The notes: generated by a model not told the origin, from the sequence alone. A DNA stretch of 64,000 nt from Segatella copri (GCF_015074785.1 NZ_CP042464.1:806001-870000); one strand, 5' to 3'; shown: positions 1-7,922, counted from the stretch's first letter. Translations and numbers: made by a program.

Positions 1-111
1 ATCTGTATTATAGAAATGACTGATGCTTACACCAATCTTTTCCTGAAACTGAGCCATTGACATTCCCTTGTGCTCAGCCACCTTTTTTGCTCTTTCCAAT
101 AGTTCACCCAT
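1..111 (-). CDS. XRE/cI-type repressor, N-terminal fragment (runs off left edge)
   Basis: The 37 visible codons (ATG at 111) read as a helix-turn-helix N-terminus: an amphipathic first helix, then MSMAQFQEKIGVSISHFYN, which fits the XRE/cI fold (helix 2, turn, recognition helix). The gene points away from an early operon across a 153-bp gap that holds promoters and inverted repeats, the usual arrangement of a temperate-phage immunity repressor. The C-terminal oligomerisation or cleavage domain is outside the window, so a Cro-like or host XRE regulator cannot be excluded. Confidence 0.72.
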   Translation of the reverse strand, partial: MGELLERAKKVAEHKGMSMAQFQEKIGVSISHFYNTD

Positions 112-127
112 ACGTTTATATTAATTA

Positions 128-145
128 TTATTAAAATATTAATAG
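128..145. promoter_or_regulatory. Candidate operator, TTATTA-N6-TAATAG inverted repeat
   Basis: Two 6-bp arms (128-133 and 140-145) flank a 6-bp spacer, and a further TAATAG half-site lies at 150-155. The repeat sits between the divergent repressor and the early genes. The same arm sequences and spacing recur at 34420, 38560, 45811 and 55721. I infer an operator, most simply for the repressor encoded at 1-111. The region is AT-rich, so single hits would mean little; the shared positions carry the argument. Confidence 0.55.
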
Positions 146-149
146 AAAA

Positions 150-181
150 TAATAGTATCTCAATTTTTTTTATTAATTTTG
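150..181 (+). promoter_or_regulatory. Early rightward promoter (Bacteroidetes type)
   Basis: TAATTTTG at 174-181 matches the Bacteroidetes -7 box TAnnTTTG and continues as TAATTTTGCGGTGT, as at 45867 and 55777. The expected -33 position (150-153) reads TAAT, not TTTG, and lies inside a TAATAG half-site. The promoter is therefore probably weak unless activated, or is controlled at that half-site. Confidence 0.6.
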
Positions 182-202
182 CGGTGTAATTATAAAACAC
201 CG
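182..202. repeat. Inverted repeat CGGTGT-N9-ACACCG downstream of early promoter
   Basis: Perfect 6-bp arms at 182-187 and 197-202 lie directly after the -7 box, around the predicted transcription start. It could be an operator or a 5' UTR hairpin. Confidence 0.45.
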
Positions 203-264
203 ATATATTTCGGATGCAAAGATAATAATTTAATATTAATTTCTATATAAATTTATAGTTAAAT

Positions 265-462
265 ATGGTTATTAAATCTCAAAAAGAAAAAGAAAGCTTG
301 GTAGTTCAATCAGTTGAGAACTACATGAAGCATGGTCTCAAGAAGTCTGAGGCTGTGCGGCGGACAATGAGTGACTTCAAATATGCGTGTGAGGCTAGCA
401 TCTATGGCATCCTCAAACGCAACAAGGAGAAAGGAGGTAACGATGATAAACGAACCGCCTGA
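265..462 (+). CDS. Small early protein, possible HTH-type regulator
   Basis: This is a 65-residue charged protein and the first gene of the rightward early operon. Residues from about 15 to 50 (ENYMKHGLKKSEAVRRTM onward) read as helices similar to short DNA-binding or excisionase-adjacent proteins, but no family can be named. It overlaps the next gene by 20 bp, which suggests translational coupling. Its place next to the repressor fits a Cro or early-regulator role; that is inference. Confidence 0.6.
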   Translation: MVIKSQKEKESLVVQSVENYMKHGLKKSEAVRRTMSDFKYACEASIYGILKRNKEKGGNDDKRTA

Positions 463-640
463 TGTAAAGCCGAAAGGTAGATATTCGGTTAAGGAGACTG
501 CTGAGAAGTTACGAGTTAGTGCGAACACCATCTATCGTTACATTAAGAGTGGATTCCTTAAGAGTATTGTAAGACCGAATGGGCAAGTTGCTATCGCAGG
601 GTCAGAGATTACTCGATTTTGGGGTGGCGAGTATATATAA
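443..640 (+). CDS. Excisionase/MerR-like helix-turn-helix protein
   Basis: I chose the ATG at 443 because AGGAGG lies at 432-437, six bases upstream; an upstream in-frame ATG lies inside the preceding gene. The 65-residue protein carries YSVKETAEKLRVSANTIYRY, a typical helix_turn_helix_17 (Xis/MerR-like) motif, followed by a wing-like segment ending EITRFW. Such proteins act as excisionases or early transcription regulators. Position beside a repressor supports a regulatory role; excision itself is not shown, as no integrase is visible. Confidence 0.75.
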   Translation: MINEPPDVKPKGRYSVKETAEKLRVSANTIYRYIKSGFLKSIVRPNGQVAIAGSEITRFWGGEYI

Positions 641-659
641 TATATAATAAGGTGTAAAT

Positions 660-1037
660 ATGGAAAAGGAGATACAAGAAGCAATCACATTATTAGAATC
701 CCAAGGTTATGAGATTATCCCACCACAATCTATCTCTGTTATAAATGAAGAGTTTGAAAAATGGTGGAAGATGTATGGTAAGTGTGTCGGTAAGCAGAAA
801 TGCTTAAAAAAGTGGATGCACATGACTAAGAAGGATAGAGCCGCTTGTATGGCAGCTACGCCACGATATGTTGCATCAATCACTCAGAAAGTATATCAAA
901 AACACCCTCTTACTTATCTTAATTCCCGTGCTTGGGAGGATGAAATATATTCTGAGTATGACGAAGTACAGCAACAACAGCAGCGAACAGAGCTTAATTT
1001 CGCAAGAACAGCAGCAGAGGTCTTTAACGCTGATTAA
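660..1037 (+). CDS. Replication-organiser-like protein
   Basis: This 125-residue protein carries FEKWWKMYGKCVGKQKCLKKW, then a helical stretch ending PLTYLNSRAWEDEI. That pattern (W..Y.KKVGK...KKW, then P.TYLN...W.DE) resembles the C-terminal part of phage and prophage replication initiators of the DnaT or lambda-O type. The usual N-terminal winged helix is missing, so it may be a stand-alone partner domain. The 3' end overlaps the next gene in another frame by about 80 bp. The match is to a pattern I know, not a search result. Confidence 0.6.
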   Translation: MEKEIQEAITLLESQGYEIIPPQSISVINEEFEKWWKMYGKCVGKQKCLKKWMHMTKKDRAACMAATPRYVASITQKVYQKHPLTYLNSRAWEDEIYSEYDEVQQQQQRTELNFARTAAEVFNAD

Positions 1038-1605
1038 TTTCGAAGAGTGGGTAGAAACCAATTATCCTTTAATCAGTAAGCGAAAAGAGCCAGTATATTC
1101 ACTAACTTCTGCTCTTAAAGATACCAATACATTAGCATCTTTAGATAATGATTATGGAGAAGGGTTCGCTCTAAAATGGGTAAAAGCTCAGTTATTAGAT
1201 ACCTTTAGACTTCTCGGTGCTGGTAGTTCTGTTAATAGTCTTCAAATTATCTTCATGGCAAGACGAATAAGAAGTATCTATTATTATCTATCTCCTAGCG
1301 AACTTACCTACTTTTTGGAATCATTGGTAGGTGGAGGATATGGAAAGATATATGTAGGTAATACTATTAATCCGCAGAACTTTATGGAAGCTCTAATGAA
1401 ATTTGATTCAGAAAGAGCAACTAAGCTATCTCAGATAGCTAATGAAACCAATGAGGAGCGAAAGAAGAATGTAAAAGCTGATATTGATACCGTTAATGCT
1501 ATCTGTAATAAGATACGCAAGGAATTGACTATTAAGCTTATGGGTTCTAGGGCTGGAAATGAATACAAATCGTTTAACGTTAATAAAAACAACAATGAAA
1601 ATTGA
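958..1605 (+). CDS. Conserved early protein, probably replication-associated
   Basis: The reading frame is open from 868, but the region before 958 is translated from the overlapping upstream gene. I prefer ATG 958 (MTKYSNNSSEQ, 215 residues); ATG 940 directly after GGGAGG is the alternative. The protein is helical, with a central conserved-looking block (SIYYYLSPSELTYFLESL, then NPQNFMEALMKFDSERA) and a charged C-terminus. It sits between a replication-organiser-like gene and recombination genes and overlaps the next gene by 11 bp. A helicase-loader-type role is possible but unproved. Confidence 0.6.
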   Translation: MTKYSNNSSEQSLISQEQQQRSLTLINFEEWVETNYPLISKRKEPVYSLTSALKDTNTLASLDNDYGEGFALKWVKAQLLDTFRLLGAGSSVNSLQIIFMARRIRSIYYYLSPSELTYFLESLVGGGYGKIYVGNTINPQNFMEALMKFDSERATKLSQIANETNEERKKNVKADIDTVNAICNKIRKELTIKLMGSRAGNEYKSFNVNKNNNEN

Positions 1606-3523
1606 AATCAAATCAATGACTTTACAGAACTTTAAGAAGGTTCGGAGTCAAGAAATTAACTTTAGCCACAATATGGTTATTAGTGGCGCAAATAAAGTAG
1701 GCAAGACAACTATCTATGATGCCTATCTTTGGGCAATCTTCGGCGTTATTAGCAAGAAGAATGCCACCGTACAACCTCTTGATATTAATAATGATGTTAT
1801 TCATCATCTTGAAACCTCGGTCACTGTAGTACTTAACTATAATGATGAGCGAGAGGTTAAGGTACAGCGTATCCTTACTGAGAATTGGGAGAATAAGGGT
1901 ACAGCAGATGAGAAGTTGCAAAGTACTACACAAGAACGACTTATTAATGATGTTCCTCTTTCACAGAAAGATTTTAATGCCAAGCTCGAAGAACTTTGTT
2001 CGCTCAAAAGATGGCTCGTTTTGTCTAATATCAATATCTTTATGTCTTATAAGGTTGATGACAGGAGAAAAATGCTTATGTCGTTGGCAGGCAAAATCAA
2101 TGAAGAAGAATTGATGAAGCCTTATCCTATGGTGTATAAGGGCGTAATTGAAGAGAAGAAAGAACTCTCCGATATGCTTACACAGCAGAAGGCAACAAAG
2201 AAGAAAGCGGAAGAGGAGTTAGATTTGATACCTGCAAAGGTTCAGGCACAAGAGGCTCTTAGAGTTGATGCCGATTTTACTGCTCTCAAAGCGCAGAAGG
2301 TAAAGATTGATGCTGATATTGCTGCTATAGATGCGGCATTGGAGGGAACGACTGAGAAAGACCCTGCTATGGAAGAGTACCTCAATAAGTTGCAAGCGCA
2401 TAACGTAAAGGTTGCGAATGCACAGAAGGTATGGCAAGATGCTAAGATTAAGGCGATTGATGAGCTTACGAAGAAGATTTCTACGGCTTCAACGAAACTC
2501 AATGACACTAAATCTGCATATACTACAAATATGGAGACCAATACAAAATACAAGGTTTCCTTGGCAGAGGTCACTATTAATTTCAATAACAAGATTAAAG
2601 AGTGGAATAATGCTAACGAAAAGAAATTTAACTATAAGCAAACAGATGTTTGTCCAGTTTGTGGTCGTCCTTATACGGACGAAATGAAGGCAAAGGAATA
2701 TGATAACGCCGTTGCCGAGTTCAATAAGAATAAGTCTGATGAACTCACAAAAATACAGAATGAGGCTGCTCAAATTAAGCAACAGATGACAGTCCTCAAA
2801 GGTAATATCAATACCTATGAGCAGATTACCAAGGCACAAGATGAGGATAAGGTAAAGAATGCCCAATCTGAGTATCAGAAGTTAATTGACGAGCGCACAG
2901 AGAAGCAGAATCAAACTTGGGAAGCTGCTGCGGAAAAGGTGGTCTTTGATAAAGACCTCGCCGATATTGAAGCAAGTAAGCCTGTTGTGAAGGTTGATGC
3001 TACAATCGAAGAGAATAAGGAGAAAAAGAAGACCCTTACTTCTCAGCGTGATGTATTGGTTAATCAAATCGCAGGTGAGGAGACTAATAAGCGTATTGAT
3101 ACAGAGAAAGAAAAGCTCAATCATCGCTCTGTTGAGTTATCTCAGATTATTGCTGATTGTGGTGAAGTTATTAGCCAAATCAAAGCTTACAAGAAGGCAA
3201 AGATTAATCTTGTTGAGCAAAAGGTAAATTCATACTTCTCACTCATTCGTTGGAAGTTCTATGAGCAGAATAAGACCAATGACGATGAGAAGGAAATCTG
3301 CACCGCTATTGATAAGGATGGTATTGACTACGATAATACGAATGATGGAACTGTTATTGATATGGGCGTTGATATTATCAGCGGTATATCTAAGGCTTCA
3401 AATATCTTCGTACCTCTGTTCGTTGACCGCAAAGAATCGGCAGAGCACATCGTGCCCGTTGAGCAGCAGATTATCTACTTGCAATGCATCTACGGACAGC
3501 CATTGGAGATAAAATCACTTTAA
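1595..3523 (+). CDS. SbcC/Rad50-like AAA ATPase of a phage recombination module
   Basis: The start is ATG 1595 (MKIEIKSMTL); an upstream in-frame ATG lies in the previous gene. The 642-residue protein begins with the SMC/Rad50 N-terminal fold and a Walker A, GANKVGKTT (G31 to T39). Long coiled-coil stretches flank a zinc-hook motif CPVC at residues 353-356. A Walker-B-like strand, FVPLFVDRKESAE, sits near residue 611. It is about half the length of bacterial SbcC, as in phage homologues. Known family role: ATP-driven DNA-end clamp working with a nuclease. No SbcD-type nuclease is adjacent; the MBL-fold hydrolase two genes on may supply nuclease activity (inference). Confidence 0.85.
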   Translation: MKIEIKSMTLQNFKKVRSQEINFSHNMVISGANKVGKTTIYDAYLWAIFGVISKKNATVQPLDINNDVIHHLETSVTVVLNYNDEREVKVQRILTENWENKGTADEKLQSTTQERLINDVPLSQKDFNAKLEELCSLKRWLVLSNINIFMSYKVDDRRKMLMSLAGKINEEELMKPYPMVYKGVIEEKKELSDMLTQQKATKKKAEEELDLIPAKVQAQEALRVDADFTALKAQKVKIDADIAAIDAALEGTTEKDPAMEEYLNKLQAHNVKVANAQKVWQDAKIKAIDELTKKISTASTKLNDTKSAYTTNMETNTKYKVSLAEVTINFNNKIKEWNNANEKKFNYKQTDVCPVCGRPYTDEMKAKEYDNAVAEFNKNKSDELTKIQNEAAQIKQQMTVLKGNINTYEQITKAQDEDKVKNAQSEYQKLIDERTEKQNQTWEAAAEKVVFDKDLADIEASKPVVKVDATIEENKEKKKTLTSQRDVLVNQIAGEETNKRIDTEKEKLNHRSVELSQIIADCGEVISQIKAYKKAKINLVEQKVNSYFSLIRWKFYEQNKTNDDEKEICTAIDKDGIDYDNTNDGTVIDMGVDIISGISKASNIFVPLFVDRKESAEHIVPVEQQIIYLQCIYGQPLEIKSL

Positions 3524-3541
3524 AATATAAATATAGAAATT

Positions 3542-4372
3542 ATGGAAGAAAATGGAATCGTGGTTTCACAGCCACAAGTTAGCGGACTTAATATGTTCGC
3601 AAATCAAGACAGTTTTAATACTGGTTATAGAATGGCGCAGATTTTATCAGCGTCCACAATTATTCCTGATACATTTAAAGGGAACGTAGGTAATGTAATG
3701 ATTGCAATTGATTTAGCGCAGCGCATTCACACAAATCCACTTATGATTATGCAAAATATGTCGGTAATTTATGGTATGCCTTCTTTCTCCGCTAAATTCC
3801 TTATTGCTTGTATCAATGCAAGTGGATTGTTCGCAACACCTCTTCGCTATGAATTTGTTGGTGAGCAAGGAAAAGACGATTGGGGCTGCTATGCCTATGC
3901 AATAGATAAGCAAGGCGAAGTACTTAAAGGTTCTACTGTTACCATTCGCCAGGCAAAAATAAAAGGGTGGTATGATAAAAAAGGTAGCAACTGGCAAGCT
4001 GACCCAGAGCAGATGCTTCGTTATCGTGCTGCTACAAGATTTCAGAACGCCTATTGCCCAGAGATTACTTGCGGTCTTGCTGTTAAGGAAGACTTGGAGG
4101 ATGGCGATTATACTGAGGTTACCGCTAATAACGTTGAGCAGCTTTCTGCCGAAGAGAAGCTCGCACAAGCTCAGCAGCAAGAGGAACAGCAAGCCAATAC
4201 TCAGTCGCTCGATATGAATAACGGCGAGAATAAGGAAGAAAATAAGGCTGCTAATAATTCCTCAAGCGAAGAGCAGAAAACCGCTCAGACCGCAGAAAAT
4301 GCGGCTCAAACAAAGCCTAAGGCAAAACCGATGGGTAAGCAGGAAATGCCTGATATGTTTAAGCAGCAGTAA
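3542..4372 (+). CDS. recT: RecT-family single-strand annealing protein
   Basis: This 276-residue protein has the RecT core: an N-terminal helix and strand region, then IAIDLAQRIHTNPLMIMQNM, a middle block with KGWYDKKGSNWQADPEQML, and YRAATRFQNAYCPEITCGL, which match the RecT family order. The last 80 residues are a low-complexity E/Q/N-rich tail, probably flexible. Such proteins anneal complementary single strands during phage recombination and replication. It follows the SbcC-like ATPase by 18 bp and precedes an MBL-fold protein, which together make a recombination module. Confidence 0.88.
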   Translation: MEENGIVVSQPQVSGLNMFANQDSFNTGYRMAQILSASTIIPDTFKGNVGNVMIAIDLAQRIHTNPLMIMQNMSVIYGMPSFSAKFLIACINASGLFATPLRYEFVGEQGKDDWGCYAYAIDKQGEVLKGSTVTIRQAKIKGWYDKKGSNWQADPEQMLRYRAATRFQNAYCPEITCGLAVKEDLEDGDYTEVTANNVEQLSAEEKLAQAQQQEEQQANTQSLDMNNGENKEENKAANNSSSEEQKTAQTAENAAQTKPKAKPMGKQEMPDMFKQQ

Positions 4373-4380
4373 AATGACGG

Positions 4381-4408
4381 ATAGGAGAGGGAGAAATCTC
4401 TCTCCTAT
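4381..4408 (+). other. Perfect 12-bp hairpin with GAAA tetraloop
   Basis: The 28 bases fold into a 12-bp stem (one G-U pair in the plus-strand RNA) capped by GAAA, in the gap between recT and the MBL gene. No T-run follows on the plus strand, so it is more likely an mRNA processing or stability element than a terminator. Confidence 0.6.
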
Positions 4409-4427
4409 ATATAAAAAGGTATAGAAT

Positions 4428-5162
4428 ATGCAATTAATTACATTAGGTAGTGGAAGCTCTGGTAATGGGTATATCCTACAGAATGATGATGAAGCACTTA
4501 TCATAGAATGTGGAATGCCCTTAAAAGATGCCGTAGAAGCACTTGGAGGAAATCTCAAAAAGGTTGTCGGTTGCTTGATTACTCATAGCCACGGCGACCA
4601 CGCAGGGTTTATTCTTCAGTATGCACGACCTTTCAATATCTTTGCAACCAAAGGTACTTTGGAAGAAAAGAAGATTAAGGAAGGTGAATTTCATTATAAT
4701 GCCATACCGATGCTTAAAGAGTTTCGTATTGGTAACTTCGTTATAAAAGCTTTCGATACAGTTCACGACACCAAAGAGCCTTGCGGCTTTATCATTTATC
4801 ATCCCGATATGGGAGATATGCTTTTTCTCACGGATAGCCATCATATCAAATATAAGCTATCGTTTCCGCTTGACTATATCCTTATCGAATGCAATCACAT
4901 GGATTCTTTGGTTGATAAGAGTGTGAGAGAGGGCATTATTCCTAAGAAGATTGGCATTAGAGCAAAAGCTACTCACATGAGCTTGGAAAGATGTCTGAAC
5001 TGCCTTAAAGAGAATAAATTGGAAAGAACGAAAGCGATAGTGCTTATTCACATGAGTGCAAACAACGGCGATGCCGTATTATTCTCTTCTGAGGTAGCGA
5101 AAGCCACGGGCAAGGCGGTTCACGTTGCGAAGAAAGGATTTTCGTTAGAATTAATAAAATGA
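4428..5162 (+). CDS. MBL-fold metallo-hydrolase (YycJ/WalJ-like), putative exonuclease
   Basis: The 244-residue protein starts with the MBL strand LGSGSSGNGYIL and carries the metal-binding motif HSHGDH at residues 53-58. A second ligand block is at TDSHH and further histidines lie at ATHMS and LIHMS. This layout matches YycJ-like proteins, known or proposed as 5'-3' DNA exonucleases. Next to RecT and an SbcC-like ATPase, an exonuclease that makes the single strand for annealing is the obvious hypothesis, but the substrate is inferred. Its TGA overlaps the ATG of the next gene. Confidence 0.82.
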   Translation: MQLITLGSGSSGNGYILQNDDEALIIECGMPLKDAVEALGGNLKKVVGCLITHSHGDHAGFILQYARPFNIFATKGTLEEKKIKEGEFHYNAIPMLKEFRIGNFVIKAFDTVHDTKEPCGFIIYHPDMGDMLFLTDSHHIKYKLSFPLDYILIECNHMDSLVDKSVREGIIPKKIGIRAKATHMSLERCLNCLKENKLERTKAIVLIHMSANNGDAVLFSSEVAKATGKAVHVAKKGFSLELIK

Positions 5163-5287
5163 AAACTCTTGAAGAAATGTCGTATATACATATAATAGAG
5201 CAGCTACGAGAGGAGGTTAGAAAACTCACCGATGAAAATAAGTTATTGCATGAATCAATAAAACGTTATTTACATGAAAACAGATAA
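5159..5287 (+). CDS. Small coiled-coil protein (42 aa)
   Basis: The frame opens at ATG 5159, sharing ATGA with the end of the MBL gene, and closes at 5287. The product is helical with a heptad pattern (IIEQLREEVRKLTDENKLL), so it probably forms a short coiled coil. The function is unknown. Tight coupling on both sides supports a real gene. Confidence 0.55.
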   Translation: MKTLEEMSYIHIIEQLREEVRKLTDENKLLHESIKRYLHENR

Positions 5288-5414
5288 TGAAGAGCCTTGT
5301 TGCGGTAATTGCATTTCATTTACCAATGAAGGTATTTATGGTGATGGCTTTTGCTGCGATAAAGAAGAAGGCACAGTTTGTTGGGAATGGTGTAATAAAC
5401 ATAAATACAGATAA
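5274..5414 (+). CDS. Small cysteine-rich protein (46 aa)
   Basis: ATG 5274 lies inside the preceding small gene in another frame and the stop is two bases before the next gene. Seven cysteines appear in CCGNC, then CC, then CWEWC, which suggests a zinc-binding fold. The function is unknown. It is too short for standard ORF calling but has continuous operon spacing. Confidence 0.55.
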   Translation: MKTDNEEPCCGNCISFTNEGIYGDGFCCDKEEGTVCWEWCNKHKYR

Positions 5415-5416
5415 TT

Positions 5417-6010
5417 ATGGTAATAGAAGGAAAACAAGTTAAAGAATGGGTAGAACGTGCTTATAACAATGCCGTGAAACACGGATGGCACGAAGAGAAG
5501 AAGCCTACGGCACACTGGGTTATGATGATTAGCACAGAGGTTACGGAAGCCGTTCAAGCTGACCGCAACGGGCGTTGGATGGACGACCTTGATAAAAGTG
5601 GGCTTGATTGCGTTATCGCTAACGACCACCACGGAGGTTTGGTTGAAAAATTCTACGGCGAACATATTGAGGGAACTGTTGAGAGTGAATTGGCAGACAT
5701 CTGCATTCGTTTATTTGACCTTATGGGGTTAAAAAACGTAAAATGTAGAACAAAATATACAACCGATGAAGAAAATGTAGAACTCTGTAAAACAAGAGAT
5801 TTTACAGTTAATGCATTCTTCATTTCAAGAGGTATATTAAATTTTGCCACCCCGAATAACTCTTTGCTCAGTAAAGCTTATTTTAATGATATAATCGTTG
5901 CTACCTTTGAATGGGCAGAATCACTAGGTATCGACCTTGTACAGCACATTAATCTAAAGATGCGCTATAATGAGACCCGTGAGTATCATCACGGAGGAAA
6001 GAAATACTAA
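5417..6010 (+). CDS. MazG-like nucleotide pyrophosphohydrolase
   Basis: The 197-residue protein shows the all-alpha NTP-PPase metal motif: STEVTEAVQ (ExxE) near residue 40 and ESELADICIRLFD (ExxD) near residue 89. Family members hydrolyse (d)NTPs or ppGpp-like nucleotides, and phages use them to adjust nucleotide pools. A segment of about 45 residues between the second motif and the C-terminus has no obvious counterpart. It is the last gene of the early operon and is followed by a bidirectional terminator. Confidence 0.75.
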   Translation: MVIEGKQVKEWVERAYNNAVKHGWHEEKKPTAHWVMMISTEVTEAVQADRNGRWMDDLDKSGLDCVIANDHHGGLVEKFYGEHIEGTVESELADICIRLFDLMGLKNVKCRTKYTTDEENVELCKTRDFTVNAFFISRGILNFATPNNSLLSKAYFNDIIVATFEWAESLGIDLVQHINLKMRYNETREYHHGGKKY

Positions 6011-6017
6011 AAAAAAT

Positions 6018-6048
6018 AAGGCGGCTGCTCTTCACGAGTAACCGCCTT
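6018..6048. terminator. Bidirectional terminator between convergent operons
   Basis: Arms AAGGCGG (6018-6024) and CCGCCTT (6042-6048) enclose an inner CTC/GAG pairing. A-rich sequence lies before the stem and T-rich sequence after it. It sits between the end of the early operon (6010) and the end of the lysis operon (6118). Confidence 0.85.
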
Positions 6049-6117
6049 TGTTATCCTAACAATCTTATAACCAAAAAAAACTAAAACCTATAAGTATCTG
6101 TAACTATTGAAAATGTC

Positions 6118-6699
6118 TTATCTTTTTCTATTTTTATATATTGCCAAGAATATCATACCTACCATGAAGAGAAGCACGAATACCGCCGTAACCTTACCTA
6201 ATCGGTAGAATGTAGCATCTATTTTATTCATCGGTTTCTCTATATACACAAGGTATGGAACAGAATCTTGTTTAGCTTTATCTAAGGAATCGATTTTGAG
6301 TCGATACTTGCTTAGACTATCCTTATATGATTTATAGTAAGAAATGCTATCTCTGAGCTTCTGTACGAATACCTCTGTATAGTTATGGCTCTCGTAGTGA
6401 TATTTGGCTTGTCTGAGAATATTACCATCTTTATCAACCATTGTAGAAGTGCTATCTCTAATATGGTTTGTTTCAGACTTGCTATTTTCTTTTAGCTCAC
6501 TTTGAGTTCTCTGATAGAGTTCAAAGGTCGCCGAAAGTCTAGCATTAAATATCGAATCCCAATGTGACTGCTTATCGCTGATATAAGTCTGTCTGGTAAC
6601 CACCTTCGGGGTAGCCGTACACCCGATAACTATCTGCGTCATAAGAAACAGAAGCATTGAAATTGATAAACAATAAAACAAATCTTTAACCCATTTCAT
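6118..6699 (-). CDS. Unimolecular spanin (lipoprotein plus C-terminal TM)
   Basis: The 193-residue protein starts with a basic, hydrophobic signal and a lipobox VIGC (Cys27), continues with a long charged, largely helical periplasmic domain, and ends with a transmembrane helix at about 170-187 followed by KNRKR. An outer-membrane lipid anchor at one end and an inner-membrane anchor at the other is the defining layout of u-spanins such as T1 gp11, which fuse the two membranes in the last step of lysis. It is the last gene of the lysis cluster, directly after the endolysin. Confidence 0.78.
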   Translation of the reverse strand: MKWVKDLFYCLSISMLLFLMTQIVIGCTATPKVVTRQTYISDKQSHWDSIFNARLSATFELYQRTQSELKENSKSETNHIRDSTSTMVDKDGNILRQAKYHYESHNYTEVFVQKLRDSISYYKSYKDSLSKYRLKIDSLDKAKQDSVPYLVYIEKPMNKIDATFYRLGKVTAVFVLLFMVGMIFLAIYKNRKR

Positions 6700-6703
6700 A
6701 AGC

Positions 6704-7255
6704 TTATAATATATTAAAGGCTTTCAAAGCTCTCTTCCAATATTTGGTTCTGCTCGGCAAGCCGTTTGTTCCACCATTAATTTTTTTTGTAACCGCTTCA
6801 ATATCATTCTTATCAGCTACGGCATTCAATCCTCTTACTAACCAATACCACATACCGCTTTTTACTGCTCCTTTCGGTTTCTCCAAGAGCTTTGGCTCTG
6901 CTACAACATCACCTTTGCAGTACTTTGAGTTCGTGTAGGCTTGATAATTTGCCCTTCCTGTTAAATGCAAGAAGCCACGACCTTTATATCTGTAGCCGTC
7001 ACCCTTTTGAGTATTGCCCAACATCTTTGCGAGCCTACCAACCTCATACTTATGGCAGTAGTCAGCATTACCGATTTCTCGCATGTGTACCAACTCTGCG
7101 GTTTCGTGAGCCACTTGTGCAAGGAAATGTGCCATGCGAAGTGGAGTATTGATATTAAAAGCATCTGCGTAATCGTTGATATAAGGAAGATATATATCAA
7201 TCCTTTCTCCAGCTTTCGGCATGATGGCTTTCATTTGTTCTTTTGTTACTTTCAT
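6704..7255 (-). CDS. GH19-family endolysin
   Basis: The 183-residue protein has the GH19 (chitinase-like muramidase) layout: FLAQVAHETAEL with the catalytic acid Glu51, a second acid near Glu60 (MREIG), and the conserved YKGRGFLHLTGRANY. There is no signal peptide or transmembrane segment, so it probably depends on the holin. It cleaves peptidoglycan glycan strands. Its ATG overlaps the stop of the holin-like gene, and it is followed by the spanin. Confidence 0.9.
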   Translation of the reverse strand: MKVTKEQMKAIMPKAGERIDIYLPYINDYADAFNINTPLRMAHFLAQVAHETAELVHMREIGNADYCHKYEVGRLAKMLGNTQKGDGYRYKGRGFLHLTGRANYQAYTNSKYCKGDVVAEPKLLEKPKGAVKSGMWYWLVRGLNAVADKNDIEAVTKKINGGTNGLPSRTKYWKRALKAFNIL

Positions 7256-7797
7256 TTTTTATCCTCCGTTGCTTTAAATCCTTCTTCTAAGGCATCACCA
7301 ACACCTTCACTCTTTGATTTAGCAAGAGCTACGATAAAGGCTTTAATGAAGCCCTTTATTGTTTTCTTTTCTACCGCTACGCCACGAACAAACAAGAAAT
7401 GTCCTACTATGCTCGGAATCTCTATTCTTACCGCAATAAATGCAGTAACAACCCATCCACCCCAAATATAATCAATATCAATCTGCGGCAATAAAGCTCT
7501 ACCAAGAGATACACCTACCATTATATAGATAAGGTAGTCCACAAATTTATTTACAGTTCTGCGCCTTGCCCGTGATGCTCTGAACTCATATCTATCAGCA
7601 AGGAGAGGGCTCTTGCTTTCTAAAGCATTTTTATGTCGAAGGCTACTTTCTTCACAACCAAAGCGATAGTCAGCAATGATAAGTAGAACGATAGCAATGA
7701 GCATCCATCGGGTATCGAGTAACATACAACTCAACTCATCCCCGAATAGCATCATCCCTGCCGCTCTTGTCCCCGTATTTCCTACTTGTCCTACCAT
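7252..7797 (-). CDS. Holin-like membrane protein
   Basis: The first ATG is at 7797 (MVGQVGNTGTRAAG); an upstream in-frame TTG lies in the promoter. The 181-residue protein has about three hydrophobic segments, the first near LLDTRWMLIAIVLLIIADYR and two flanking DYIWGG. Its charged, soluble C-terminus (KSKSEGVGDALEEG) is typical of phage holin family proteins of Bacteroidetes. It overlaps the endolysin start by 4 bp, as expected for a lysis cassette. Confidence 0.75.
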   Translation of the reverse strand: MVGQVGNTGTRAAGMMLFGDELSCMLLDTRWMLIAIVLLIIADYRFGCEESSLRHKNALESKSPLLADRYEFRASRARRRTVNKFVDYLIYIMVGVSLGRALLPQIDIDYIWGGWVVTAFIAVRIEIPSIVGHFLFVRGVAVEKKTIKGFIKAFIVALAKSKSEGVGDALEEGFKATEDKK

Positions 7798-7812
7798 ATT
7801 TTGTTTTTGATG

Positions 7813-7842
7813 CAAAGATAGCTTTTAAAATTGAAAGACAAA
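7813..7842 (-). promoter_or_regulatory. Late promoter for lysis cassette
   Basis: On the minus strand TTTG (7842-7839), an 18-nt spacer and TATCTTTG (7820-7813) match the Bacteroidetes promoter, although the spacer is 2 nt short. The predicted start leaves a leader of only about 10 nt before the holin ATG at 7797. Confidence 0.6.
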
Positions 7843-7871
7843 AGAAAATAGATAATCGGGTGTAAACAAAT

Positions 7872-7900
7872 AAAGAGGAACTTACCAAAAGCTCCTCTTT
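7872..7900 (-). terminator. Terminator after the 7923-8429 gene
   Basis: Perfect 8-bp arms AAAGAGGA (7872-7879) and TCCTCTTT (7893-7900) lie just downstream of a minus-strand stop. On the minus strand the stem is followed by TATTTGTTT. Confidence 0.7.
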
Positions 7901-7922
7901 ACAAATGATTCAAACAGTATAT

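Noticed and set aside
868..957. Earlier start (868) for the 958-1605 gene
   Set aside because: This part overlaps the well-formed upstream gene in another frame and translates to a low-complexity hydrophobic stretch.
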